Positions 1 through 8,711 of a stretch of 63,043 nucleotides of DNA are shown piece after piece. Made by a program: the position numbers and the translations under genes. This DNA comes from Cellulomonas gelida (GTDB lineage Bacteria > Actinomycetota > Actinomycetes > Actinomycetales > Cellulomonadaceae). The DNA lies in the NCBI RefSeq assembly GCF_006538725.1, contig NZ_BJLQ01000023.1:1-63043 (forward strand), written 5' to 3'. A model generated the notes under the pieces. It was not told where the DNA came from. It saw only the letters and a list, made by a program, of their open reading frames with translations, and did not search any database. Positions within the stretch are counted from its first letter, which is position 1, and every line of letters starts with the position of its first letter.

Positions 1-30
1 GGGGTGCCGGAGGAGGAGCTCCGGCACCCC
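1..30 (-). terminator. Rho-independent-type hairpin ending the GH3-SBP unit
   Basis: A perfect 12-bp stem (GGGGTGCCGGAG with its complement) closes a 6-nt loop, about 55 nt past the stop codon of the solute-binding protein gene. There is no clear T-tract, as is common in high-GC actinobacteria. It probably ends the leftward transcript, so the transporter permeases are unlikely to follow in the same message. Confidence 0.75.
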
Positions 31-86
31 GCGCCCTGACTCGGGTCGGACCGCGACGCCCCGCGGGGCCGGGCGGTCCGGTCGGC

Positions 87-1784
87 TCAGGCCGTGGGCT
101 TGAGCTTGGTCAGGATCAGCGCGGCCTGCGGGCCCGTGGGCTGCGGGTTCGCGTACGGGTCCTCGTCCGTGGGGAAGCCCGTGTAGTTCGCGGTCGAGTA
201 CTGCGCGACGGCCGGGCGCGACCAGATGACCAGGCCCGGGACGTCCTCGACGAAGCGCTTCTGCACGACCTGCAGCGCGGCCATGCGGTCCGCGTCGGTC
301 GTGGCGGACTTGAACTCGGCGAGCGCGGCCGTGGCCTCGTCGTTCTGGTAGCGGCCGAAGTTCCAGTTCGCGGGCTGGCCGAGCTCGACGTACGACGCGC
401 CGTCCATGATGTTCGAGTACAGGTTCCACGGCGTGGAACCGCCGTCGGTCCAGTGCAGCGACGCCTGGAAGTCGCCCAGGTTGATGACCTGGTTGAACCA
501 CGTGTCGGCGACGACGGGCTCAACGGTCGCCTCGGCACCCAGCTCCTTGGCACCCTCGGCGATGATCCCGAGCGCGTCGAGGTAGTCCGTCCAGCCCTGC
601 GGGTTCGTCAGCGCGAAGGAGACCTTCTCGCCGTCCGGGTCGACGAGCGCGTCGCCGTCCCACGTGTAGCCCGCGTCGGTCAGCACCTGCTTGGCGCCGT
701 CGACGTCGACCTCGAGCTCCTGGCCGGCGAACTCGTCGGAGATGAACGCGTCACCCGACGGCTGCGGCAGGCCGGTGACCGACGTGATCTGCGGCCACAC
801 GCCGTACCCCGCGGTCGCGGAGATGTCCGCGCGGTCGACGACCATGTTGAGCGCCTTGCGGAACGCGACGTCGTCGAACGGCTTCTTCTGGGTGTTGAGG
901 TACAGCACGTCGACGCCGAAACCACCGCCCGCGACCTGGTGGAAGTGCTCCGGGTCCTGCGCGATGAACGTGTTCTCGAAGTCCGGGATGAACGTCCAGC
1001 CCCACTGCGCCTCACCCGACGTGAGCGCGGTCGTCAGGCCCGCGTTGTCCTTGAACGCGTCGTAGCGCAGCTCGCCGACGAGCGGCGCGTCGCCCCAGTA
1101 CGTGTCGTTCGGGACGAGCGTGACGGCCTGCGGCGTGAAGCTCTTCAGCGTGAACGGGCCCGTCCCGATCATGGTGTCGGCCGTGTACGTGACCGGGTCC
1201 TCGTTCTCCCAGATGTGCTTGGGCACGATCAGGAGCCGGTAGAGCTTGGCGGCGTTGACGTACTGACCGGTCGTGAAGCCCACCGTGACCGTCGTGCCGT
1301 CCGTCGTGATCTCGCCGTACTGCTCCGGGAAGTCCACGTTGAGCTCGGGGTTGTCCTTGCGGATCTGGAGCGAGTAGGCGATGTCGTCGGCCGTGAACGG
1401 CTCGCCGTCGCTCCACGTGACCCCCGCACGCGGCGTGATGACCGCCTCGGTGTACGTGTCGTTCCACTCGACCTTCTCCGCGAGCCACGGCATGGGAGGG
1501 TCGGTGGGCTTGACGTCGTTGACCTGCATGAGCGACTCGTAGATCGCGTACGCGTAGCCGAACGAGGTGGAGCCCGAGCCGGGGGCGATCGGGTTCTGGT
1601 TCCCCGACGCCTCACCGTTGGGCATGCCCACGGTCAGGACCTTGTCGGAACGCTCGTCGCTCGTCGCCTGGGTCTGCCCCGAGGTCGGGTCGTCGCTGCC
1701 GTTGCCGCCGCCTGAGCAGGCGGTGGCGAGCAGCGCGACGACCGCCACGCTGGCTGCCGCCGTCGAGAGCTTGCGGATCCTCAC
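87..1784 (-). CDS. ABC transporter substrate-binding lipoprotein, family 5 (SBP_bac_5)
   Basis: 565-residue extracellular solute-binding lipoprotein of the oligopeptide/oligosaccharide (DppA/OppA) type. It starts at GTG, chosen because AAGGAGG lies 7 nt upstream and the following residues form a signal peptide with lipobox ATAC (lipidated Cys at residue 23). The mature part has the family pattern: a low-complexity linker, then motifs such as WSDGEPFTADDI and GTGPFTLKSF. Family 5 proteins bind peptides or, in cellulolytic actinobacteria, oligosaccharides. The GH3 beta-glucosidase gene 149 bp upstream on the same strand favours a beta-linked sugar ligand, which is inference. No permease or ATPase gene is adjacent; a hairpin follows directly, so it must use components encoded elsewhere. 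Confidence 0.9.
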   Translation of the reverse strand: MRIRKLSTAAASVAVVALLATACSGGGNGSDDPTSGQTQATSDERSDKVLTVGMPNGEASGNQNPIAPGSGSTSFGYAYAIYESLMQVNDVKPTDPPMPWLAEKVEWNDTYTEAVITPRAGVTWSDGEPFTADDIAYSLQIRKDNPELNVDFPEQYGEITTDGTTVTVGFTTGQYVNAAKLYRLLIVPKHIWENEDPVTYTADTMIGTGPFTLKSFTPQAVTLVPNDTYWGDAPLVGELRYDAFKDNAGLTTALTSGEAQWGWTFIPDFENTFIAQDPEHFHQVAGGGFGVDVLYLNTQKKPFDDVAFRKALNMVVDRADISATAGYGVWPQITSVTGLPQPSGDAFISDEFAGQELEVDVDGAKQVLTDAGYTWDGDALVDPDGEKVSFALTNPQGWTDYLDALGIIAEGAKELGAEATVEPVVADTWFNQVINLGDFQASLHWTDGGSTPWNLYSNIMDGASYVELGQPANWNFGRYQNDEATAALAEFKSATTDADRMAALQVVQKRFVEDVPGLVIWSRPAVAQYSTANYTGFPTDEDPYANPQPTGPQAALILTKLKPTA

Positions 1785-1824
1785 GAGAGTGCCTCCTTGC
1801 ACTGGGTGAACTGCGGGAGTGGTG

Positions 1825-1866
1825 GTGCTGGTCCTGCCGTGCTGGTCCTGCCGTGCTGGTCCGGCG
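1825..1866. repeat. Three tandem 14-bp repeats between GH3 and SBP genes
   Basis: Three consecutive copies of GTGCTGGTCCTGCC (the third diverged at its 3' end) lie in the GH3-SBP intergenic gap. Function unknown: they could be a binding array, an RNA-level element, or slippage products. Confidence 0.7.
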
Positions 1867-1933
1867 GCACTGCGGAGGTCGCCGGGCCGGGGGCTCGGGG
1901 GTCGTCTGCGGGCAGGTCGACCCCCGGGCCGGT

Positions 1934-4501
1934 CTAGGTGCGGACGGTCACCTCGGTGCCCACCCGCAGGTCCTGCACCGAGCGGCCCGCGCGCAGCCGG
2001 TACGTGCCGAGGGGCACCACCCAGCCCGCGTCCCAGGTGCGCCACGTGCTCGCGGGCACCCGGACGGTCACGTCGCGCCGCTCGCCCGGGGCGAGCTCGG
2101 CGACGGCGAACCCCGCCAGCCAGCGCACGGGACGGTCCGACGAGGCCGCGGGCGGCTCGGCGTACACCTGGACCACCTCGCGACCCGCGCGGGGCCCGGT
2201 GTTGCGCAGCGTGACGACCAGGTCGTACGCGGCCGGCTCGTCGGCCACGGGCTCGGCGCGCACGCCGTCGTACGACCACGTGGTCCAGCCCAGCCCGTGG
2301 CCGAACGGCGCGGCGGGCGTGCGGCCCAGGCGCAGCCACGACCTGTACCCGACGTGGACGCCCTCGCGGTACTCGACGACGCCGTCGACGGGCACCGCGT
2401 CCGGGACGGGCACGTCGCTCTCGTGCGCGGGCAGCGTCCACGGCAGCCGGCCCGAGGGCTCTGTCACGCCCGTGAGCACGTCGCCCAGCGCCTCGGGCCA
2501 CTCCTGGCCGCCGAGCCACGCCCAGAGCACGCACGGGACCTCGTCGAGCCACGGCAGCAGCACGGGCGCGCCCGCGTTGACGACCACGACCGTGCGCGGG
2601 TTGGCCGCGAGCACCGCCTTGACGAGCTGGTCCTGCGTGCCGGGCAGGGCGAGCGACGTGCGGTCGTACCCCTCGGACTCGACCTCCTCGTTGGTGCCGA
2701 CGACGACGACCGCGAGATCCGCCGCCGCAGCAGCCGCGACCGCGTCGGCGAGCAGCTCGTCGGGAGACGTGCCGGGCGTGCGGTGCACGAGCTCGGCGCG
2801 CGCGAACGACGCGTAGCCGACGGGGTGCACGGCCTGGACGGTCGCGTCGAGCTCGATCGTCACCGGCTCCGCGTGGCCCGCGGCCGCGTGCGGCGTCTCG
2901 ACGGCGAGCGTGACGGGCGTCGGCGCGTTCACCGACGAGTCGAGGATCACCTCGGCCCCCACCTCGTGCTCGCTCGTCGAGAGCACCTCGCCGCCCACGA
3001 CGACGTGGTGCCGCCCGACCGTGCCCACGCCCACCTCGTGGCGTCCGGGCTCGTCGAGCGTGACGGTCGTGCGCAGCCGCACCGTGTGGGCGTCGGCGCG
3101 CACGTCCCGGAGCCAACCGGTCCACGCGGTGACGGTCCGCGCCTCGAGCACGGCGCCTGCCGCGTCCAGCACCTCGACGAGCACGCCGGGCTCTCCCGCG
3201 GGGCTGGTGCAGCGGTGCGCGAGGTCGAGCGCCGGGGGCAGCAGGCGGGAGACCGCGCCGGCGTGCACGGTGACCTCGGCGCCGGCGAACGCGTCGCGCA
3301 CCGCGTCGTCGAGCTCGGCGCGCCGCTCGGGCCGCACGTACGCCGAGCCGCCGCCCTGCACGAACGGCGTCAGCGCGTTGGGCCCGACGAGCGCGACCCG
3401 GCGCACGTCGCCGCTCGCGAGCGGGAGCGCGTGCTCGTCGTCCTTGAGCACGACCATCGACCGCGCGACCAGGCGGCGCAGCGTGCCCCGCACGTCCACG
3501 TCGGCGACGCGGTCCCGCGACGCGCCCTCGGGAGCGAGTCCGTCGATCGCGCCGACCCGACGGGCGAGCAGCAGGATCCGCTCGACCTTCTCGTCGAGCG
3601 CGGCCTCGTCGACCTCCCCTGCGCGCACCGCGGCGAGCAGCCCGTCGCCCCAGACCCCGTCCGGGCCCGGCATCTGCAGGTCGAGACCGCCCTCGAACGC
3701 GCCGGCGACCGACCGCGTGGCGACCCAGTCGCTCACGACCACGCCGTCGAAGCCCCACTCGTCCTTGAGCACCCCGGTGAGCAGCGGCCGGTGCTCGAGC
3801 GCGGGTGCGGCCGTGGTGCCGTCGTCGATCCCCGAGTACGCGCCCATGACGGACCACGCGCGGGCCTCGTGCACGAGCTGCTCGAACGGCGCGAGATAGA
3901 CCTCACGCAGCGTGCGCTCGTCGACACGCGAGAGGTACGTGGTGCGCTGCGTCTCGGAGTCGTTCGCGACGAAGTGCTTGACGCACATCCCGACGCCCCG
4001 CTCCTGCGCCGCGCGCACCACGTGCACGGCGATCCGGCCCGTGAGGGTCGGGTCCTCCGAGTAGCACTCGAAGTGTCGGCCGCCGACGGGCGTGCGCTGG
4101 AGGTTGACCTGCGGCGCGAGGACGACGTCGACGCCGTGCCGCCTGGCCTCCGCAGCGAACAGCGCGCCCAGCTCGTCGGCCAGGTCGACGTCCCAGGTCG
4201 CGGCGAGCGCACTCGGTGCGGGGAACGACGCGGAGGTCTCGGCCGCGTCCTCGGACACGCCGCGCACGCCCGCGGGACCGTCGGACACGTGGACGGCCCG
4301 CAGCCCGACGCGCGGGACCGCCGCGGTGGACCACAGGCCCGCGCCGACGAGCAGCGCGACCTTCTCCTCGAGCGTGAGACGCGCCCGCAGCGCGGCGATG
4401 GCGCGATCGGTGCTGCGTGCGGCCGGCGCGGCGGTGGCCGTGGCGCGCGGTCCGGCTGGTGCGGGCTGCGCGGGAGCGGGTTCGGTGGTGCCGAGAGACA
4501 C
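1934..4501 (-). CDS. Glycoside hydrolase family 3 beta-glucosidase with PA14 insert
   Basis: 855-residue cytoplasmic enzyme (no signal peptide) hydrolysing terminal beta-linked sugars from short oligosaccharides. The order is GH3 N-terminal barrel (about 40-320, with KHF, and VVSDW holding the catalytic Asp near residue 256), start of the C-terminal domain (about 340-400), a PA14-like insertion (about 410-570), the rest of the C-terminal domain (general acid region ESEG near 600), and a fibronectin III-like domain at the end. This layout is known from PA14-bearing beta-glucosidases. The GTG start has AGGAGAG upstream. It is transcribed away from the TetR gene across a shared operator and probably with the binding protein downstream. 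Exact substrate (cello-, gentio-, sophoro- or xylo-type) cannot be read from sequence. Confidence 0.93.
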   Translation of the reverse strand: MSLGTTEPAPAQPAPAGPRATATAAPAARSTDRAIAALRARLTLEEKVALLVGAGLWSTAAVPRVGLRAVHVSDGPAGVRGVSEDAAETSASFPAPSALAATWDVDLADELGALFAAEARRHGVDVVLAPQVNLQRTPVGGRHFECYSEDPTLTGRIAVHVVRAAQERGVGMCVKHFVANDSETQRTTYLSRVDERTLREVYLAPFEQLVHEARAWSVMGAYSGIDDGTTAAPALEHRPLLTGVLKDEWGFDGVVVSDWVATRSVAGAFEGGLDLQMPGPDGVWGDGLLAAVRAGEVDEAALDEKVERILLLARRVGAIDGLAPEGASRDRVADVDVRGTLRRLVARSMVVLKDDEHALPLASGDVRRVALVGPNALTPFVQGGGSAYVRPERRAELDDAVRDAFAGAEVTVHAGAVSRLLPPALDLAHRCTSPAGEPGVLVEVLDAAGAVLEARTVTAWTGWLRDVRADAHTVRLRTTVTLDEPGRHEVGVGTVGRHHVVVGGEVLSTSEHEVGAEVILDSSVNAPTPVTLAVETPHAAAGHAEPVTIELDATVQAVHPVGYASFARAELVHRTPGTSPDELLADAVAAAAAADLAVVVVGTNEEVESEGYDRTSLALPGTQDQLVKAVLAANPRTVVVVNAGAPVLLPWLDEVPCVLWAWLGGQEWPEALGDVLTGVTEPSGRLPWTLPAHESDVPVPDAVPVDGVVEYREGVHVGYRSWLRLGRTPAAPFGHGLGWTTWSYDGVRAEPVADEPAAYDLVVTLRNTGPRAGREVVQVYAEPPAASSDRPVRWLAGFAVAELAPGERRDVTVRVPASTWRTWDAGWVVPLGTYRLRAGRSVQDLRVGTEVTVRT

Positions 4502-4558
4502 GGTGGGGCTCTCCTCGTGGTCGACCTCGTCGTCGTGTGCGGTGATCGAACCACAATC

Positions 4559-4578
4559 CTTACTAACTTGTCAGTAAG
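4559..4578. promoter_or_regulatory. Palindromic operator for the divergent TetR regulator
   Basis: CTTACTAACTTGTCAGTAAG is a near-perfect 20-bp palindrome (half-site CTTACTNAC) centred in the 92-bp gap between the GH3 start and the TetR start. It overlaps plausible promoter elements on both strands: TTGTCA within it for the regulator, and TTGGAC just beside it for GH3. It is the obvious site for repression of both genes. Confidence 0.8.
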
Positions 4579-4593
4579 TCCAATGATCACAGT

Positions 4594-5301
4594 ATGGTTG
4601 CGGCCATGGACGACGACGCCAGCGGTGTGGACCGCCCCCGCACGGCCACGACGGCGGGGGCAGCGCTGCCCACGACGACCGCTCGCCGCCAGCGGCGCCC
4701 CCGCCAGGCCACCGCGGAGCGCCGCGCCGAGATCCTGCGCGCCGCCGCCCGCACGTTCGGCGCCAAGGGCTACAAGACGGGCTCGCTCGCCGAGGTCGCC
4801 GAGCAGGTCGGCATCACGCACGCCGGCGTGCTGCACCACTTCGGCTCCAAGGAGCAGCTGCTCGTCGAGGTGCTCGAGTTCCGCGACAAGGAGGACGTGC
4901 GCGAGCTCGAGGGCCAGCACATCCCCGACGGTCTCGAGCTGTTCCACCACCTCGTGCGCACCGCCCGCGCGAACGAGCTGCGCCCCGGGATCGTCCAGGG
5001 CTACACCGTGCTGACCGGCGAGTCCGTCACCGAGAACCACCCCGCGCGCACGTGGGTCACCGACCGGTTCCGGGTGCTGCGCGGCGAGATCGCCCACGCG
5101 GTCACGGTCGTCGGCGGCCCCGGCACCAGCGACGAGGCGGCCACGCGCGCGGCGAACGCCATCATCGGCGTCATGGACGGGCTGCAGGTCCAGTGGCTCC
5201 TCGACCCGTCGGCTGTCCAGCTCGCCGAGGGCACGCGCGTCGCGATCGAGGCGATCCTGACCGCCGCCTGCCCCGACACCACCATCCCCACCCTGGGCTG
5301 A
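4594..5301 (+). CDS. TetR/AcrR family transcriptional regulator of the GH3 locus
   Basis: 235 residues. After a disordered start, residues about 35-95 form the TetR helix-turn-helix (VAEQVGITHAGVLHHFGSKEQL); the rest is a helical ligand-binding domain. The gene is divergent from the beta-glucosidase and binding-protein genes, with a 20-bp palindrome between, so it is inferred to repress sugar uptake and cleavage and itself. Neither ATG (4594 or 4606) has a Shine-Dalgarno sequence. A TTGTCA/CAGTAT promoter would start RNA at about 4602-4606, so translation may be leaderless from the second ATG. Confidence 0.88.
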   Translation: MVAAMDDDASGVDRPRTATTAGAALPTTTARRQRRPRQATAERRAEILRAAARTFGAKGYKTGSLAEVAEQVGITHAGVLHHFGSKEQLLVEVLEFRDKEDVRELEGQHIPDGLELFHHLVRTARANELRPGIVQGYTVLTGESVTENHPARTWVTDRFRVLRGEIAHAVTVVGGPGTSDEAATRAANAIIGVMDGLQVQWLLDPSAVQLAEGTRVAIEAILTAACPDTTIPTLG

Positions 5302-5313
5302 CCCCGCGGCTTT

Positions 5314-5351
5314 CCCAGCGATCTCCCAGGTCCGGCCCAGGCTGGTTCCAG
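5314..5351 (+). promoter_or_regulatory. Four phased 11-bp direct repeats (CCCAG boxes)
   Basis: CCCAG occurs at 5314, 5325 and 5336, and TCCAG at 5347, exactly one per 11 bp. This head-to-tail 11-bp spacing is the arrangement bound by OmpR/PhoB-type winged-helix proteins. The array ends 23 nt before the start of just such a DNA-binding protein, suggesting autoregulation. Confidence 0.65.
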
Positions 5352-5374
5352 CGGGCCCCGACAGCGTTGCGGCC

Positions 5375-5704
5375 ATGACAGCCACGACCACCACTGCGAC
5401 CGCCCCCGGGACGCTCGTCGTCGGCGACCTGCAGCTCGACGAGACGAGCGGCCAGGTCACGCGTGCGGGCGAGCCCATCCACCTCACACCCACCGAGCGG
5501 GACCTGCTCACGTACTTCATGCGCAACCCGCGCCGCGTCCTGTCGAAGCGGATGATCCTGGACCGCGTGTGGCGTGGCGACCGGGGCGGAGCCGACGGCG
5601 TCGTCGAGCTGTACGTCAGCTACCTGCGCCGCAAGATCGACAAGGGCCGCACCCCGATGCTCCACACCCAGCGCGGCCTGGGCTACGTCCTGCGCGCTTC
5701 CTGA
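5375..5704 (+). CDS. Orphan OmpR-type winged-helix DNA-binding protein without receiver
   Basis: 109 residues consisting almost only of a Trans_reg_C winged-helix domain (about 15-107; LTPTERDLLTYFMRNPRRVL, then VYVSYLRRKID-like recognition and wing, ending RGLGYVLR). There is no phosphoacceptor receiver domain and no histidine kinase gene nearby. It therefore probably acts constitutively or is controlled by amount. The four 11-bp repeats immediately upstream are its likely binding site. It is convergent with the next gene, sharing a strong hairpin terminator. Confidence 0.85.
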   Translation: MTATTTTATAPGTLVVGDLQLDETSGQVTRAGEPIHLTPTERDLLTYFMRNPRRVLSKRMILDRVWRGDRGGADGVVELYVSYLRRKIDKGRTPMLHTQRGLGYVLRAS

Positions 5705-5740
5705 CGCCGCACCTCACACGCCGCCGACCCTGCGCAGGCC

Positions 5741-5772
5741 GACCGGCCGCCCGCACCTGCGGGTGGCCGGTC
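5741..5772. terminator. Bidirectional hairpin terminator
   Basis: GACCGGCC and GGCCGGTC arms with an inner CCCGC/GCGGG stem and ACCT loop, lying between two convergent genes. One G-T pair interrupts an otherwise perfect stem. Confidence 0.8.
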
Positions 5773-5785
5773 ATGCTCGTGCGGG

Positions 5786-7009
5786 CTACAGCGGGAAGGC
5801 GCGGTACAGGTCGAGGAGGTCCTCGACCGGGGCCTCGATGCGGAACACCGCGGTGAGGTTGCGCCAGACGACGACGCCCGTGCCGTCCCCGAGCGCCACG
5901 GCCGTGTAGGTGCCGACCCGCTCGTCACCCACGCGCACCGCGCCGGTCTGCGGGAGCTTGTCGCGGCCCGACGCCGGGGCGCCGGCGCGGGTCGTGGCCG
6001 TCGCGTCGGCCGACGGCGTCGCGCCGAGCTCCTCGCTCGTGCCCTCGACGGCCGCCTCCGCGGTCGGCAGCTCGGCGACGAGCGCGTCGGTGAACGCGCG
6101 CGCCTCGTCCTGCGTGGCCCACTGGCCGGACAGGACCGTCGCGGTCAGGTCGCCACCGTCGGTGAACGACTCGGTGTAGGCCTCGAGCGCACCGGCGGTC
6201 ACCCAGGTCGCCTCGGGGGCCGACGACGCGAGCGCGTACTGCAGCACCGACGAGGGCAGCGCGGTCGCGAACGGCGTCGTCGCCTCGCGCGCGACGGGCT
6301 CGATCGAGGGCGTCGGGGAGGGCAGGCGGATCGTCGTCGCGACGAGCGGCTCGGGCGACGCGGAGTCGTTGCCGCGGTTGGCCAGGACGATCCCGGCGGC
6401 CACCGCGCCGACGAGGAGCACGCCGCCGCCGATCGCGACGGGCAGCAGCCACTTCGGCCGCTTGTCACCGGACTCGGGCTCGGGGCCGCCCGTGCCCGGG
6501 CCGGAACCCTGACCCTCGCTCGTCGTCGGCTGCCCGGCGACGGGTGCACCCGTGGCCGCGAACGCCGCCGGGAAGGCGGGCGTCGCAGCGGCGGGGCTCG
6601 CGGGGACCGGGCTCGCGGGGACAGGGCCCGCGGGGACCGGGCCCGTGGGAGCGGCGGGACCGGCCGCGTGCGCGCCGTGGCCGCTGTGCGCGCCACCGGG
6701 TGCGCCGTACCCGCCAGGTGCTGCGTGGCCCTGCTGGCCGTACCCGCTCTGCGGCGGCCCGGCGTGCGCGCCGTGCGGGGCCGTCCCGCCGACGCGCGGC
6801 GTCACGGTCGGCGCGGCGGGCGGCGGCGTCGTGCGCCGCACGGGCAGCTGGCCCTGCTGGTCGCGGCGCGGCTCGACGGGCGGCCCGACCGGCGCCTGGG
6901 GCGCTGCCGAGCTCCCGGGCCAGCCGGGCTGGTCCTCGCGCGGCGTCCAGGCCGGACGCCGGTCCGGCGCGGGCTGGCGCGGCTCGTCAGGTCGTCCGGT
7001 GTCGCTCAT
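5786..7009 (-). CDS. Proline-rich membrane-anchored protein of unknown function
   Basis: 407 residues. The first ~215 are a disordered Pro/Ala/Gly/Gln-rich cytoplasmic tail (repeated PVPAGPVPASPVPAS-like units), followed by one transmembrane helix (WLLPVAIGGGVLLVGAVAAG) and a ~165-residue outer domain I do not recognise. The ATG start has GAGGGGG upstream. The reading frame stays open upstream to an ATG at about 7192 that would add a second hydrophobic helix (MSRLHVLLVTLVAGLLVALG) before a basic stretch; I consider the shorter form the real one. The architecture resembles actinobacterial sensors or anchor proteins with disordered tails. Confidence 0.75.
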   Translation of the reverse strand: MSDTGRPDEPRQPAPDRRPAWTPREDQPGWPGSSAAPQAPVGPPVEPRRDQQGQLPVRRTTPPPAAPTVTPRVGGTAPHGAHAGPPQSGYGQQGHAAPGGYGAPGGAHSGHGAHAAGPAAPTGPVPAGPVPASPVPASPAAATPAFPAAFAATGAPVAGQPTTSEGQGSGPGTGGPEPESGDKRPKWLLPVAIGGGVLLVGAVAAGIVLANRGNDSASPEPLVATTIRLPSPTPSIEPVAREATTPFATALPSSVLQYALASSAPEATWVTAGALEAYTESFTDGGDLTATVLSGQWATQDEARAFTDALVAELPTAEAAVEGTSEELGATPSADATATTRAGAPASGRDKLPQTGAVRVGDERVGTYTAVALGDGTGVVVWRNLTAVFRIEAPVEDLLDLYRAFPL

Positions 7010-7267
7010 CGATCCCCCTCGCCGTACGGTGCCCGTGGTCCGGGACGAGCCGCAGCCTACCCAGCGCGCACGGCGCCGAGCCCGCCGACCCGCGCGCCAC
7101 CCCGCGAGGTCGCGCCGGCGCAGCCCGACCAGCCCGAGCGCGACGAGCAGACCCGCCACGAGGGTCACGAGCAGCACGTGCAGCCGGCTCATGGCCGCGG
7201 CCGCGGTCCGACGCGCAGAAGGGGTCGGGTGCCGGCCGTGTCGGACGCGGCGGATAGCGTGCGGGCC

Positions 7268-8686
7268 GTGGCGACCAAGAGCAGGACCCCCGTGCGCGCG
7301 GGCTTCCGGTGCACCGAGTGCGGGTGGACGACGAGCAAGTGGGTCGGCCGGTGCGGCGAGTGCCAGTCCTGGGGCTCGGTGGTCGAGGACGCGGGACCCG
7401 GTGGCGGCGCACCCAGGACCGCGGCTGCCGCACCCTCGCGCGGACCGGCGCGGCCGATCAGCGAGATCCCCAGCGAGACCGCGCAGGCCCGGCCGACGGG
7501 GGTCGACGAGCTCGACCGCGTGCTCGGCGGGGGTCTGGTGCCCGGTGCTGTCGTGCTGCTCGCGGGCGAGCCGGGCGTCGGCAAGTCGACCCTGCTGCTG
7601 GACGTGGCCGCACGCGCGGCCCGTGGCGGGCGGCGCGTGCTCTACGTGACGGGTGAGGAGTCGGTCGCGCAGGTCCGGCTGCGCGCGGACCGCATCCGCG
7701 CGCTCGACCCGAACCTGCTGCTGGCCGACGAGACCGACCTCGCGAGCGTGCTCGGGCACATCGAGCAGTCCGCGCCGGACCTGTTCGTCCTCGACTCGGT
7801 GCAGACCGTCGCGTCCACGCAGGTCGAGGGCTCGGCGGGCGGCGTCGCGCAGGTGCGCGAGGTCAGCTCCGCGGTGATCCAGGCCGCCAAGTCCCGCGAC
7901 ATGCCTGCCGTGCTCGTCGGGCACGTGACCAAGGACGGGTCGGTCGCGGGCCCGCGCACGCTCGAGCACCTCGTGGACGTGGTCTGCCAGTTCGAGGGTG
8001 AGCGGCACTCGCGCCTGCGGCTCCTGCGCGCGACCAAGAACCGCTACGGCCCCACGGACGAGGTCGGGTGCTTCGACCTGTCGGAGTCCGGCATCGTCGG
8101 CCTGCCCGACCCGTCCGGGCTGTTCGTCTCGCAGGCCCTGCACGCCGTGCCCGGCACGTGCCTGACCGTGACGCTCGAGGGCCGCCGCCCGCTCGCGGTC
8201 GAGGTCCAGGCGCTCGTCGCACCGTCGGCCTCCCCCAACCCGCGGCGCACGACGAGCGGCGTGGACTCCGCGCGGCTCGCGATGGTGCTCGCGGTGCTGC
8301 AGCGCCGCCTCGGCGCGCGGCTCGCGGACCAGGACGTCTACCTGTCCACGGTGGGCGGCGCGCGCGTCGTGGAGCCCGCGGGCGACCTCGCGCTGGCCCT
8401 CGCCGCGATCGGGTCGCGCGAGGACGTCGCGCTGCCGCGCGGGCTCGTCGCGCTCGGCGAGGTCGGGCTCGCGGGCGAGATCCGCGCGGTGCCCGGCGTG
8501 GGGCGGCGGCTCGCGGAGGCGGCCCGGTTGGGCTTCCGGCGGGCGATCGTTCCTGCCTCGTCGGTCGACGACCTGGTGCCCCCGGACGGCGTCCACGTGC
8601 TCGGTGCGACGGACCTCGCGCACGCCGTCCAGCTCGTCGGGGCCGTGGGTTCACCCGCGGCCGCCGGGCAGTCGGTCCGGGCCTGA
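7268..8686 (+). CDS. radA: DNA repair protein RadA (Sms)
   Basis: 472-residue RecA-like ATPase that promotes branch migration of recombination intermediates. In order: C4 zinc finger (Cys 15, 18, 29, 32), Walker [10 protein letters not shown] at about 100-108, Walker B FVLDS, the RadA signature KNRYG near residue 258, and a C-terminal Lon-protease-like domain. The length is typical. GTG start chosen because the protein then begins [15 protein letters not shown] as in orthologues. The disA gene follows 25 bp later, a pairing conserved in Gram-positive bacteria that links recombination with DNA-integrity signalling. Confidence 0.96.
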   Translation: MATKSRTPVRAGFRCTECGWTTSKWVGRCGECQSWGSVVEDAGPGGGAPRTAAAAPSRGPARPISEIPSETAQARPTGVDELDRVLGGGLVPGAVVLLAGEPGVGKSTLLLDVAARAARGGRRVLYVTGEESVAQVRLRADRIRALDPNLLLADETDLASVLGHIEQSAPDLFVLDSVQTVASTQVEGSAGGVAQVREVSSAVIQAAKSRDMPAVLVGHVTKDGSVAGPRTLEHLVDVVCQFEGERHSRLRLLRATKNRYGPTDEVGCFDLSESGIVGLPDPSGLFVSQALHAVPGTCLTVTLEGRRPLAVEVQALVAPSASPNPRRTTSGVDSARLAMVLAVLQRRLGARLADQDVYLSTVGGARVVEPAGDLALALAAIGSREDVALPRGLVALGEVGLAGEIRAVPGVGRRLAEAARLGFRRAIVPASSVDDLVPPDGVHVLGATDLAHAVQLVGAVGSPAAAGQSVRA

Positions 8687-8711
8687 CCGGTCGCATCGTT
8701 ACCATCGTCGC

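Noticed and set aside
7010..7195. In-frame N-terminal extension (MSRLHVLLVTL...) of the proline-rich membrane protein or a separate small gene
   Set aside because: The Arg-rich run joining it to MSDTG and the good ribosome-binding site at 7009 favour the shorter protein; no separate stop exists.
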